From contig JBAYVU010000056.1 of the NCBI GenBank assembly GCA_041674385.1, positions 1-19,178 on the forward strand: a stretch of 19,178 nt of DNA. The letters are read 5' to 3'. Below are positions 1-7,468 of the stretch, piece after piece. Source of the stretch: JACRAR01 sp041674385. Lineage in GTDB: Bacteria > Pseudomonadota > Gammaproteobacteria > Burkholderiales > Rhodocyclaceae. Made by a program: the position numbers and the translations under genes. Position 1 is the first letter of the stretch, and each line of letters begins with the position of its first letter. The notes beneath the pieces are model-generated. The model was not told where the DNA came from. It searched no databases and saw only the letters and a list, made by a program, of their open reading frames with translations.

Positions 1-47
1 ACATAATACATATTATGCGAATAACGAATTGAGATAATCTGCTCGAT

Positions 48-707
48 TTATTCTTCTGCCCCAGCCCTTTTAAGCAATTCAACGATCTGAGCATGCCCGC
101 CTTCTGCAGCCCATTTCAGCGCCGTAGCACCCTCCAGGGTCTTAATATCCGTGTCCGATTCAGCATTGAGTAGCAGTTTTACTGTTCCCAGGTGGCCATT
201 CTTCGACGCAACCATCAGGGCGGTAGCCTGGTTGGGGGCCACGGCATTGATCTCTGCCCCTTTGCTGATCAGGAATTCGATCACCTCCTCATGGCCTTCA
301 AAAGCGGCATAGATAAGTGGTGTCCAACCGGATTGGTTAATTTCACCTCCGGCGGCCACCAGCAGCTTGAGGATTACAATATGTCCTTTCAAGGCTGCGA
401 ACAAGACGGGAGTATCTCCATACTGATTCCTTACATTCACACGAGCCCGATGGGTCAGCAGGAATCGAACAAGCTCCGCATTTCCCTTTTGAACTGCCAG
501 CATGAGGAGCGTATTGCCTGACTTGTCTACCGTATTCACATCCATGCCGCGTTGCAGGATGGCAGTCACTTCCTGGGTGTTGTCGCCTTCGATAGCCTTC
601 AACAAATCATCATAAATGCCGGCGAAGGCGCCGCCTGACTGAATCAACAAGGCCAAGCACAATGTGGATACTCTTAACGTATTGTTATTCAATGAGAAAG
701 AACTCAT
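48..707 (-). CDS. Exported ankyrin-repeat protein
   Basis: The 219-residue product starts with a short polar stretch, a hydrophobic core (about residues 12-23) and an AFA|G cleavage site near residue 29, so it is probably secreted to the periplasm. The rest is about six ankyrin repeats (roughly 31-62, 64-96, 97-126, 127-159, 160-192, 193-219). Several show the G-x-T-x-L-x-x-A-x-x-x-G-H core, for example GWTPLIYAAFEGH. Repeat 3 is about three residues short at its end. Ankyrin repeats bind proteins and have no catalytic role, so the partner is unknown. The start ATG overlaps the tatD stop as ATGA, which implies translational coupling to the nuclease gene. The gene is visibly AT-richer than the rest of the window. 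The repeat fold is clear; the function is not known. Confidence 0.9.
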   Translation of the reverse strand: MSSFSLNNNTLRVSTLCLALLIQSGGAFAGIYDDLLKAIEGDNTQEVTAILQRGMDVNTVDKSGNTLLMLAVQKGNAELVRFLLTHRARVNVRNQYGDTPVLFAALKGHIVILKLLVAAGGEINQSGWTPLIYAAFEGHEEVIEFLISKGAEINAVAPNQATALMVASKNGHLGTVKLLLNAESDTDIKTLEGATALKWAAEGGHAQIVELLKRAGAEE

Positions 708-1480
708 GATTCATTGATGGCAATGTTGAATAACCGGCAAAAGTTCAATGTTGTCGCTTTTTCAACCTCGGCGACATCCATGCCTCTCAAGGCGGCGATT
801 TCCTCGGCCACGTGGCGTACATAGGCGGGTTCATTGACCTTGCCTCGATGGGGAACGGGGGCGAGATAAGGCGCATCGGTTTCCACCAGGATGCGCTCAA
901 GGGGAGTCGATCTTGCAACCTCCTTGATTTGCTTGGCATTCTTGAAGGTCACGATCCCCGAAAAGGAGATATAAAAACCCTGCGATAGCGCTTCATCCGC
1001 AACGGTCTGGGTTTCGGTAAAGCAATGCATCACCCCACCGACTGCTGCCGCATCCTCCTCGCGCATGATGCGCAAGGTGTCTTCGGCAGCCTCTCTGGTA
1101 TGAACAATCAATGGCTTGCGGGACGCTTTGGCGGCACGGATATGGACTCTGAAACGTTCGCGCTGCCATTCAGGCCTGTCCTTGTGCCAATAATAATCCA
1201 GTCCTGTTTCACCAATTCCCAGCACGCGATGATGACCTGCGAGGCGGACCAGGGTTTCCACATCAGGTTCGGCACAATCGAGTTGTTCCGGATGGACACC
1301 CACGGAAGCAAACAGGTTTTCATGAGCCTCGGCCAAAGCCATGACACTTGGTAGCCCCTCCAGGCTGACACCAATGCACAAAGCCGCTCCGACTTTGGCA
1401 TTCACCATGGATTCAAGGACTTGATCAAAGCGGTTGGCCAGTTCAGGGAAATCGAGGTGGCAGTGCGAATCAACCAGCAT
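704..1480 (-). CDS. tatD: TatD-family metal-dependent DNase
   Basis: This is a TIM-barrel metallohydrolase of the TatD family, which in E. coli acts as a 3'-5' exonuclease in DNA repair. The metal site is complete: HCH (H6 and H8 in SHCHLD), E91 in GIGETGLDYYW, H127 in VHTREA, H152 in MHCFTE and D202 in VETDAPYLAP. The length of 258 residues is normal. The frame can be extended by two TTG codons to 1486, but the ATG at 1480 fits the family N-terminus better (MLVDSHCHLD). It follows pilZ by 12 bases and overlaps the ankyrin gene by four bases. The order holB-pilZ-tatD is also found in Pseudomonas. The family assignment is firm; the physiological substrate is less certain. Confidence 0.96.
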   Translation of the reverse strand: MLVDSHCHLDFPELANRFDQVLESMVNAKVGAALCIGVSLEGLPSVMALAEAHENLFASVGVHPEQLDCAEPDVETLVRLAGHHRVLGIGETGLDYYWHKDRPEWQRERFRVHIRAAKASRKPLIVHTREAAEDTLRIMREEDAAAVGGVMHCFTETQTVADEALSQGFYISFSGIVTFKNAKQIKEVARSTPLERILVETDAPYLAPVPHRGKVNEPAYVRHVAEEIAALRGMDVAEVEKATTLNFCRLFNIAINES

Positions 1481-1492
1481 CAACAAACAAAA

Positions 1493-1861
1493 TTATATGG
1501 TGTGGGTCTGGCGACCGGCAGGATAGCCGGCAAGGATGGTTTCTATCTTGCGACGGGCCGCCTGGCCTGATTCGTCTTCGCTGAACTGGACCCCGATGCC
1601 TTGCGTCTTGTTGTTTTGGGCGCCTGCCGGGGTTACCCAGACTACCGAGCCGGCTATCGGCAATTTTCCCGGTTCATCCATCAGCGACAAAAGCATGAAC
1701 ACTTCATCGCCAATGGCGTAGGGCTTGGCGGTCGGGACGAAGATCCCGCCTCGCTTCAGGTAGGGCATATAGGCTGCGTAAAGCGCTGATTTTGAATTGA
1801 TGTTTAATGAGAGGACGCTTGGGCGGGCACCCACAGGCTGGGGTTTGGCGGGTTCTGACAT
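1493..1861 (-). CDS. pilZ: Type IV pilus assembly protein PilZ
   Basis: The 122-residue protein matches the true pilus-biogenesis PilZ: an N-terminal VLSLNINSKSALYAAYMPYLKRGGIFVPT segment in the family pattern, then GDEVFMLLSLMDEP, a VVWVTPAGAQ strand and GIGVQF, ending in THTI. It lacks the RxxxR and (D/N)xSxxG residues that bind cyclic di-GMP in other PilZ domains. This is normal for the founding PilZ subfamily, which works through partner proteins such as PilB or FimX. It starts 8 bases after holB, with GGGAG upstream on the minus strand as a possible ribosome binding site. No other pilus gene lies in the window, so the pilus machinery must be encoded elsewhere if it exists. Confidence 0.93.
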   Translation of the reverse strand: MSEPAKPQPVGARPSVLSLNINSKSALYAAYMPYLKRGGIFVPTAKPYAIGDEVFMLLSLMDEPGKLPIAGSVVWVTPAGAQNNKTQGIGVQFSEDESGQAARRKIETILAGYPAGRQTHTI

Positions 1862-1869
1862 GAACTCTG

Positions 1870-2907
1870 TTATCTCCCACTCAAGGCTGCCCGCGCATAG
1901 CGAGACAGCATGTCTTCAAGGAACAGGCGCGGATTCAAAGGGTGTTGCGACACTGCCTTGATCCGTAGCAACTCATTGTAGCAGTCAAACAGAGCGCTTA
2001 TCGAAGCTCGCCCTGCAGCGGCGCGGACCTCATGCAATTTATGGACATGAAAAATGGCCAAGCCGCACAGCTTCATGATGAGCAGATCGAATACCCATTT
2101 TTGCATCCAGATCACCAGCGCGCGCTTGTCTATCGCGCCCCCCCCTTCCTTGCTTTCCTTCAGCCAGGATTCCCAGCGACCGGCAATCGTCACCGGACCG
2201 GCATGCTCGAGTTGTGCCAAGTCACGATAAAACCCGTCCAATCGATCCCAATCTCCGGTTTCCGCTAGGGCGGCAAGCGGCATGCCGCCAGCGTGCGCCA
2301 GCAAATCCTCGCCATGGAGGGTGCCCGATTCTCGAAGCCAAGCCAACGCCTGCGTGACGGAGGGTTTTGGGAAATTAAGCGTTTGACAGCGGCTGAGGAT
2401 GGTCGGCAAGAGTCTTCTTTTGTTATTAGTTACCAATATAAACAATGTATTTGCTGATGGTTCCTCAAGCATTTTAAGAAGTGCATTCGCGGTGGCGTGG
2501 TTCATCGCCTCGGCAGGCTGGATGACGATGACGCGAACTCCCTGGCGATGCGTGCCGATGCCAAGAAAATCATCCAGCGCACGAATCTGGTTGATTCGAA
2601 TCTGCTCGGATTTCTTCTTCTGCGTGGCCGCCTCCGATTCGGCCTCCACGTCATCCAGCTCGTCGCCGCCTGGTTCGATCAGCCTGAAGTCGGGGTGATT
2701 GCCAGTGGAAAACCAGTTGCATGACGGGCAATTCCCGCAGGCTTCCATACCTTCGCTTGCCATTTCACAGAGCAACCGGGTGGCCAGGGCTCTGGCAAAA
2801 GCCGTTTTGCCACCTCCCTGAGGACCGGCCAGAAGCAAGGCGTGCGGCAATCTCCCGACCTGCTCGATCAGCCTGTTCCACAGTTCTTTTTGCCACGAAT
2901 AAATCAT
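1870..2907 (-). CDS. holB: DNA polymerase III subunit delta'
   Basis: This is the delta' subunit of the clamp loader, which helps load the sliding clamp on primed DNA. The 345-residue product has a P-loop-like GPQGGGKT at 28-35, a zinc-binding cluster (C47, C57, C60, C63; CGNCPSC) and the downstream segment NALLKMLEEP followed by ILSRC, which is the clamp-loader SRC motif. The C-terminal helical region (about 200-345) fits the delta' collar domain. Its ATG shares one base with the tmk stop (TAATG), so it is probably translated by re-initiation. A charged insert with several D and E residues around 80-97 is a mild oddity. Confidence 0.95.
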   Translation of the reverse strand: MIYSWQKELWNRLIEQVGRLPHALLLAGPQGGGKTAFARALATRLLCEMASEGMEACGNCPSCNWFSTGNHPDFRLIEPGGDELDDVEAESEAATQKKKSEQIRINQIRALDDFLGIGTHRQGVRVIVIQPAEAMNHATANALLKMLEEPSANTLFILVTNNKRRLLPTILSRCQTLNFPKPSVTQALAWLRESGTLHGEDLLAHAGGMPLAALAETGDWDRLDGFYRDLAQLEHAGPVTIAGRWESWLKESKEGGGAIDKRALVIWMQKWVFDLLIMKLCGLAIFHVHKLHEVRAAAGRASISALFDCYNELLRIKAVSQHPLNPRLFLEDMLSRYARAALSGR

Positions 2908-3539
2908 TAATTAGATGTAGTTATAATTATTTGTTCAAGTAACTTCTGTATTTCAAGTATGCTTTGCTTTGAGTCGATTACCTTTATTCTGCCGGGTTCC
3001 GCACCGGCGCGCTGCAAATAGGACTCCCTGACGCGCTCGAAAAACTCCCGGGTTTCCTGTTCGAAACGGTCCGGGGCATTCCCGGTTTTTGCAAGTCGCT
3101 CGCAGGCAATGTCCGTGGGCAGATCGAAAACAATCGTAAGATCCGGCTGGAAACCGGCCTGGACCCAGCTTTCCAGCCCCATGATTTTTTCCGGAGCCAG
3201 CCCCCTTCCCCCACCCTGATAGGCATAGGAGGCATCGGTAAACCGGTCCGAGACTACCCATTTCCCCGCTGCCAGGGCGGGCAGGATCAGCTTGTCCAGA
3301 TGCTCTCGCCGGGCGGCAAACATCAGCAGCGCCTCGGTTTCAAGGTGCATGGGTTCGGAAAGCAGCAAGGTGCGCAGTTTTTCCCCGAGGGCAGTACCCC
3401 CCGGCTCCCGCGTGGCGACGACTTCCCTTCCCTGTCGTTTCAGGAAGTCGATCAGCCAGGCGTGGTGGGTGCTTTTGCCGGCACCGTCTATGCCTTCCAG
3501 CGTGATGAACTTGCCGCGCACCCTATGCCCAATGGCCAT
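2907..3539 (-). CDS. tmk: Thymidylate kinase
   Basis: The enzyme phosphorylates dTMP to dTDP with ATP, feeding dTTP synthesis. The 210-residue product has the P-loop GIDGAGKST at 16-24, the TREPGG motif near 43-48 and the DRF motif at 98-100, followed by SYAYQGGGRGL; an arginine-containing LID region lies near 150. The mltG stop TGA is directly followed by this ATG, with an AAGGGAA Shine-Dalgarno inside the mltG end. The last codons, for IIITTSN, lie in an unusually AT-rich patch running into holB. The family assignment is certain. Confidence 0.97.
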   Translation of the reverse strand: MAIGHRVRGKFITLEGIDGAGKSTHHAWLIDFLKRQGREVVATREPGGTALGEKLRTLLLSEPMHLETEALLMFAARREHLDKLILPALAAGKWVVSDRFTDASYAYQGGGRGLAPEKIMGLESWVQAGFQPDLTIVFDLPTDIACERLAKTGNAPDRFEQETREFFERVRESYLQRAGAEPGRIKVIDSKQSILEIQKLLEQIIITTSN

Positions 3540-4535
3540 TCAATTCCCTTTTCGCAATTGGTATTTCGCCACGGCCCGGTTGTGTTCTTCCAGCGTGCGG
3601 GAGAACTGGCTCGATCCGTCGCCGCGGGCGACGAAGTACAGCATCTCCGTACGTGCCGGGTGCAGCGCCGCCTGGACCGAGGCCAGGCCGGGCATGGCAA
3701 TGGGTGTCGGCGGCAGGCCCGGCCGCGTATAGGTATTGTAGGGGCCATCGGCCAGAAGGTCGCGCTTGCGCAGGTTGCCGTCGAATTTTTCGCCCAAACC
3801 ATAGATGACCGTGGGGTCTGTCTGCAGCAGCATGCCCCTCTTCAGGCGGTTGAGAAAAACGGAAGCGACTTGCGTACGGTCCTGCGACCTCCCGGTTTCC
3901 TTTTCCACAATGGAGGCCATGATGAGCGCCTCGTAGGGCGATTTGTATGGGAGGCTGGTTTCCCGACCCTCCCATTCCGCTAGCAGGATCCTGTCCATCT
4001 GGCGGTACGAACGCTTGAATATGTTCAGGTCGCTCGATCCCTTGGCAAACAGATAAGTGTCCGGGAAAAAACGGCCCTCTGCCGGCCCATCAATACCCAG
4101 TTTCTCCAGGATCTGGCGTTCGGTCCAGCCTGCCGTGTCATGCCGGACGCTGGTATGCGCATCGAGCGCCGCGCGCATTTGTCGGAATGTCCAACCTTCC
4201 AGCAGCACGACTTCGGCCTGGGTGACGTCGCCCCGGGTGAGCTTTTCCAGCAATTTCATCGGGGTGATGCCCTGCGTCACCTCATAGCTGCCAGCCTTGA
4301 TTTCCGCCGCCTTGCCGAGTGCGCGTCCCAACAAGGTGAATTGCCAGGCGGGCATGGCCACGCCCGCCTCCTCGATCTGGCGTGAGGCACTGCGCAGGGT
4401 GCTGCCGGCCATTATCGTGAAATCAAGCGGGCTGGTCTGGAGCACGAGCGGCTGGGTGGCGAAATACCCCATCCAGCCAAGGAAACCGAGCGCGGCGGCA
4501 AGCAGCAAGCCGAGCAGGCGAAGCAACCAACGCAT
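3540..4535 (-). CDS. mltG: Endolytic murein transglycosylase MltG
   Basis: This inner-membrane lytic transglycosylase cuts nascent glycan strands and so sets their length. The 331-residue product has an N-terminal membrane anchor (about residues 3-25), a LysM-like region around 35-105 and a YceG catalytic domain. The catalytic glutamate is E211 in ASIVEKETG; RFFPDTY and LQTDPTVIYG are further family motifs, and PTPIAMPGLAS lies near the end. The frame stays open upstream to a TTG at 4595, but the ATG at 4535 gives the expected R-rich start directly before the membrane helix and avoids most of the divergent promoter region. It heads the mltG-tmk-holB-pilZ-tatD-ankyrin run. The same mltG-tmk-holB order occurs in E. 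coli. Confidence 0.95.
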   Translation of the reverse strand: MRWLLRLLGLLLAAALGFLGWMGYFATQPLVLQTSPLDFTIMAGSTLRSASRQIEEAGVAMPAWQFTLLGRALGKAAEIKAGSYEVTQGITPMKLLEKLTRGDVTQAEVVLLEGWTFRQMRAALDAHTSVRHDTAGWTERQILEKLGIDGPAEGRFFPDTYLFAKGSSDLNIFKRSYRQMDRILLAEWEGRETSLPYKSPYEALIMASIVEKETGRSQDRTQVASVFLNRLKRGMLLQTDPTVIYGLGEKFDGNLRKRDLLADGPYNTYTRPGLPPTPIAMPGLASVQAALHPARTEMLYFVARGDGSSQFSRTLEEHNRAVAKYQLRKGN

Positions 4536-4576
4536 TATTGGATGAGGGTTGAAAAGGAGTGGGACAGCACAGAAGA

Positions 4577-4583
4577 TATAATA
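4577..4583. promoter_or_regulatory. Symmetric -10 core between mltG and ygfZ
   Basis: The 75-base divergent gap contains TATAATA. Read on the plus strand it gives a perfect -10 TATAAT (4577-4582), which would start ygfZ mRNA near 4589 with a leader of about 22 bases. Read on the minus strand it gives TATTAT (4583-4578) for the mltG operon. No well-spaced -35 is visible on either side: TTGAAA at 4549-4554 is 22 bases from the plus -10, which is too far. This is a promoter inferred from sequence only. Confidence 0.4.
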
Positions 4584-4610
4584 ACTCACCCCCAATCAGA
4601 CGAAGAAACC

Positions 4611-5639
4611 ATGAACCAAAACTGGCAGGACTTCCTCGCAAGCCGCGGTGCGCGCTTCGAAGCTGACGAGGCGAGCGATTTCGGCGATGCGCTGGCCGAG
4701 CTCCAGGCAGCTGCATCGGATACGGTATTGGCGCCGCTGACGCAGTTCGGATTGATCCGCGCCACCGGCGAGGATGCCGCTACATTCCTGCACAATCTTT
4801 TCTCCAACGATGTGCAACACCTCGGCCGGGACCGTGCCGAGCGCTGCGGCTTTTGCAGCCCGAAAGGCCGTCTCCTCGCCGACTTCCTGATTTGGCGGGA
4901 AGATCACGACTATCTCCTCCAGCTCTCGGCCGACATCCAGCCGGCGATGCTCAAGAAACTCGGCATGTACGTCCTCCGATCGAAGGTGAAGCTCTCCGAT
5001 GCTGGCGGCGATATCGTCCTGCTGGGCATTGCCGGCAGCGGGGCCGCAACGGCTGTCAAGGCGCTGGGGGTGGACCTTCCCGCTGCACCGTTCGACGTGG
5101 CCCGGTTCGATGGAGGTACCGTAATCCGTCTGGACGAGCGCCGATGCCAGTTGGCGGTACACGTCGGGGTAGCCCCGCAAGTGTGGGAGAGTCTGGCTTC
5201 CCGCGTGCGACCGGTCGGAACGCCGGCGTGGCGCTGGCTGGAAATCGAGGCAGGCATCCCGCACATCACCTTGCCCACGCAAGAGGAGTTCGTACCGCAG
5301 ATGGCCAATCTCGAACTGATCGGCGGCGTCAGTTTTACCAAGGGCTGCTATCCGGGCCAGGAAGTGGTGGCGCGAACCAAATATCTCGGCAAGGTGAAGC
5401 GCAGGAGTTACCGTGCGCACATCAACGGCGGCTGCCCCCTGCCCGGCACGGATCTCTTCAGTCCCGATCTGCCGGATCAATCCTGCGGAAAAATCATCCA
5501 GGCGGCGCCAAGCCCGTCGGGCGGCTGTGAACTCCTTGCCTCGATGCTGATGTCGAGCGCCGAAGCCGGTGATGTGCGCGTGGGCAGCGCAGATGGGCTG
5601 CGGCTGGAATTTCGTTCCCTCCCGTACGCGCTCGAGTAG
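4611..5639 (+). CDS. ygfZ: Folate-binding YgfZ/GcvT-like protein
   Basis: YgfZ resembles the T protein of the glycine cleavage system, binds tetrahydrofolate and supports the assembly or repair of certain iron-sulfur enzymes, including the tRNA methylthiotransferase MiaB. The 342-residue product has the diagnostic KGCYPGQE motif at 244-251, with the conserved cysteine C246, followed by VARTKYLGKVKR. The segment FLHNLFSND near 59-67 fits the folate-binding N-terminal domain. The frame opens earlier at 4542, but the ATG at 4611 fits the family start, has GAAGAAA upstream and leaves space for the promoter. An NRDE gene follows 12 bases later, probably in the same operon. Confidence 0.94.
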   Translation: MNQNWQDFLASRGARFEADEASDFGDALAELQAAASDTVLAPLTQFGLIRATGEDAATFLHNLFSNDVQHLGRDRAERCGFCSPKGRLLADFLIWREDHDYLLQLSADIQPAMLKKLGMYVLRSKVKLSDAGGDIVLLGIAGSGAATAVKALGVDLPAAPFDVARFDGGTVIRLDERRCQLAVHVGVAPQVWESLASRVRPVGTPAWRWLEIEAGIPHITLPTQEEFVPQMANLELIGGVSFTKGCYPGQEVVARTKYLGKVKRRSYRAHINGGCPLPGTDLFSPDLPDQSCGKIIQAAPSPSGGCELLASMLMSSAEAGDVRVGSADGLRLEFRSLPYALE

Positions 5640-5651
5640 CGGCCCCAGGCC

Positions 5652-6428
5652 ATGTGCCTGATCCTCCTTGCCTGGCGTGCCCACCCCGACTATCCCCTGG
5701 TGGTGGCGGCCAACCGCGACGAATTCTTTTCCCGCCGTACTGCAGCGGCTGACTTTTGGGACGATACGCCCGGCGTACTGGCTGGCCGCGACATCGAGGC
5801 TGGAGGCACCTGGTTGGGGGGTTCACGCAGCGGCCGTTTTGCCGCCCTGACCAATTTTCGCGATCCCGCACGCAACAAGACCGGGGCACCCTCGCGAGGC
5901 GAGCTGGTCAGCCGTTTTTTGACAGGGTTGAAAAGTCCCGAGGCATATCTCGCGGAGCTGGAATCCTGCGCAGACTGCTACAACGGCTTCAATCTGGTGT
6001 TTGGCGATCCGGACGGCTTATGGTGTTTTTCGAATTGTGGCGAAGGCGAAAGACAGCTTGCGCCAGGCGTGTATGGCCTGTCCAACCACCTGCTCGACAC
6101 GCCCTGGCCCAAGGTCGCGCGCGGCAAATCGGCTCTGAATGCCGCCCTTCGCGCACTGCCTGACGAAACGCCACTTTTTGCCCTCCTGCGCGACGACAGC
6201 ATTGCACCTGACGAGGCCCTGCCGCGCACAGGCGTCAGTCTGGAATGGGAACGGCTGCTCTCGGCGGCCTTCGTTCGCATGCCAGGCTACGGCACGCGAT
6301 CGGCAACCGTGCTGCTGGTGGATCAAGCCGGAAATGTGCGTTTCATCGAACAAGGCTTCCTGCCGGATGCCATCCCAGGCGAAAGGCGTGAGTTCGCCTT
6401 CGCCATTTCCGAACCGGCTATTCGGTAA
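5652..6428 (+). CDS. NRDE/TANGO2-family protein
   Basis: The 258-residue product begins MCLILLAW and carries the family-defining NRDE tetrapeptide at 21-24 (AANRDEFFSR), then LAGRDIEAGGTWLGG and ALTNFRDP. The conserved Cys2 would become N-terminal after methionine removal, as in Ntn-fold hydrolases. In eukaryotes the family includes TANGO2, for which roles in haem or lipid handling have been proposed; the bacterial function is not settled. It lies 12 bases after ygfZ with only a weak ribosome binding site, suggesting coupled expression. Its 3' end overlaps the convergent L,D-transpeptidase gene by 11 bases. The family is clear; the activity is unknown. Confidence 0.92.
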   Translation: MCLILLAWRAHPDYPLVVAANRDEFFSRRTAAADFWDDTPGVLAGRDIEAGGTWLGGSRSGRFAALTNFRDPARNKTGAPSRGELVSRFLTGLKSPEAYLAELESCADCYNGFNLVFGDPDGLWCFSNCGEGERQLAPGVYGLSNHLLDTPWPKVARGKSALNAALRALPDETPLFALLRDDSIAPDEALPRTGVSLEWERLLSAAFVRMPGYGTRSATVLLVDQAGNVRFIEQGFLPDAIPGERREFAFAISEPAIR

Positions 6429-6897
6429 TTTCCACCGTCGTTCCTGCCGGGACTAGATCGAACAGTTCCAGGATGTCCCGATTGCGCATGCGGACGCAGC
6501 CGATCGATCCGGGCTGTCCCAATTCGGTGCCGTCCGGCGTGCCGTGTATGTAGACAAAACGGCGCATGGTATCCACGTCGCCCAGACGATTGCGTCCCGG
6601 CTCGCAACCCGACAGCCAGAGGATGCGCGTCAGAATCCAGTCGCGGCCTGGATGCTTGTCGGCCAGTTCCCGTGAGTAGATCTCGCCTGTCGGCCGCCGG
6701 CGTACAAACACGGCGTTCTCCGGCTGGTTCGCACCGATCCTGGCGCGCACGATGTGCAAGCCACGCGGCGTGCAATTGCTGCCCCGCTGCTCACCCGGCC
6801 CCATCTTGGAGGTGGAGACTGTATAGGAACGCAGGCATTTGCCCGTTTCGTCAAAGAGATCGAGCGCCTGTCGCGAGAGTGTGATGCGGATCTTCAT
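6418..6897 (-). CDS. L,D-transpeptidase (YkuD) domain protein, no export signal
   Basis: The 159-residue product has a complete YkuD active-site block: H118 in IHGTPDG and the catalytic C134 in SIGCVRMRN. This domain cross-links peptidoglycan or attaches proteins to it, normally outside the cytoplasm. The chosen ATG at 6897 lies one base after the tadA stop and gives the N-terminus MKIRITLSRQALDLFDETG, which directly forms the first strands of the domain. No signal peptide or membrane helix is present. A longer frame reaches 6969 inside tadA, but its extra 24 residues (polar and basic) do not form a signal peptide either. Either export uses another route, or the protein acts in the cytoplasm. 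The domain call is firm; role and location are open. Confidence 0.92.
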   Translation of the reverse strand: MKIRITLSRQALDLFDETGKCLRSYTVSTSKMGPGEQRGSNCTPRGLHIVRARIGANQPENAVFVRRRPTGEIYSRELADKHPGRDWILTRILWLSGCEPGRNRLGDVDTMRRFVYIHGTPDGTELGQPGSIGCVRMRNRDILELFDLVPAGTTVEITE

Positions 6898-6898
6898 T

Positions 6899-7375
6899 TC
6901 AAGCCGTTTCCGTCCTGCCGCGCTTTGCGGCGAAAAAATTGGTGAGTTGCGCGCCGCATTCCGCTGCAAGCACGCCGTCAGTCACCGTTGCATGAAAGTT
7001 CAGGCGCGGTTCGTCAAAAAGATTCATCACGCTGCCGCATGCCCCCGTCTTGGGATCGCGTGCACCGAATACCACCCGGGCGATTCGCGCGTGAATGATG
7101 GCCCCGGAGCACATCACGCAGGGTTCCAGGGTGACATAGAGCTCGCAGCCGGGCAGCCGGTAATTTCCCGTGAGCTGGGCCGCATCCCGAAGGGCGACGA
7201 TTTCGGCATGGGCGGTCGGATCATGGCGTGAAATCGGCGCGTTGAAGCCGCGCCCGATGATTTCGCCGTCCTTCACCACCACGGCCCCCACCGGCACTTC
7301 CCCCATCGCACCAGCTTCCCGCGCAAGGCGCAGCGCCTCGGCCATGAAGTCCTCGTCCGTTGCCACCGCGGTCAT
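6899..7375 (-). CDS. tadA: tRNA-specific adenosine deaminase
   Basis: TadA converts A34 to inosine in the anticodon of tRNA-Arg(ACG). The 158-residue product has the zinc and catalytic motifs HAE at 56-58 (H56, E58) and PCVMC at 85-89 (C86, C89), with the N-terminal region LAREAGAMGEVPVGAVVV and RDPKTGACGSV typical of TadA. The L,D-transpeptidase gene starts one base after its stop and is probably co-translated. It diverges from the FAH gene across a 93-base gap. An essential housekeeping gene in most bacteria. Confidence 0.97.
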   Translation of the reverse strand: MTAVATDEDFMAEALRLAREAGAMGEVPVGAVVVKDGEIIGRGFNAPISRHDPTAHAEIVALRDAAQLTGNYRLPGCELYVTLEPCVMCSGAIIHARIARVVFGARDPKTGACGSVMNLFDEPRLNFHATVTDGVLAAECGAQLTNFFAAKRGRTETA

Positions 7376-7388
7376 GAGTGGCTTCCCC

Positions 7389-7417
7389 TTGCCATAAAGG
7401 GTGTTGTGGCGTTAAAT
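7389..7417 (+). promoter_or_regulatory. Sigma70-type promoter for the FAH gene
   Basis: TTGCCA (7389-7394, five of six to consensus) and TTAAAT (7412-7417, four of six) are separated by exactly 17 bases in the divergent tadA/FAH gap. The expected start near 7424 would give a leader of about 45 bases. Called from spacing and consensus only. Confidence 0.45.
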
Positions 7418-7434
7418 TCGTTTGGCATGACACG

Positions 7435-7461
7435 CCCCGGTTTCGGGGTCCACAAGGAGGG
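7435..7461 (+). promoter_or_regulatory. Leader hairpin and strong Shine-Dalgarno of the FAH gene
   Basis: CCCCG (7435-7439) and CGGGG (7444-7448) can pair around a GTTT loop. Five bases later the AAGGAGGG at 7454-7461 is a near-perfect ribosome binding site, seven bases from the ATG at 7469. The hairpin lacks a T-run, so it is not a terminator; it may protect the mRNA 5' end. The ribosome site firmly supports the start choice. Confidence 0.6.
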
Positions 7462-7468
7462 ATAAATC

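Noticed and set aside
1..47. The AT-rich start of the window as a promoter or terminator.
   Set aside because: It lies after the end of the ankyrin gene and has no clear hairpin or paired promoter boxes; too little flanking sequence is available.
2910..2938. TTGAAC-17-TCTAAT on the minus strand as a promoter for holB.
   Set aside because: The predicted transcription start falls near 2903, after the holB ATG at 2907, so it could not serve the gene with this start.
4549..4582. TTGAAA at 4549-4554 as a -35 for the ygfZ TATAAT.
   Set aside because: The spacing is 22 bases, well outside the usual 16-18.
4596..5684. A 362-codon minus-strand open frame opposite ygfZ.
   Set aside because: It mirrors the whole of ygfZ, which has clear family motifs. 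The antisense product has no recognisable fold.
7435..7448. The CCCCG/CGGGG hairpin before the FAH gene as a terminator.
   Set aside because: No T-run follows it, and it lies in the leader just upstream of a strong ribosome binding site.
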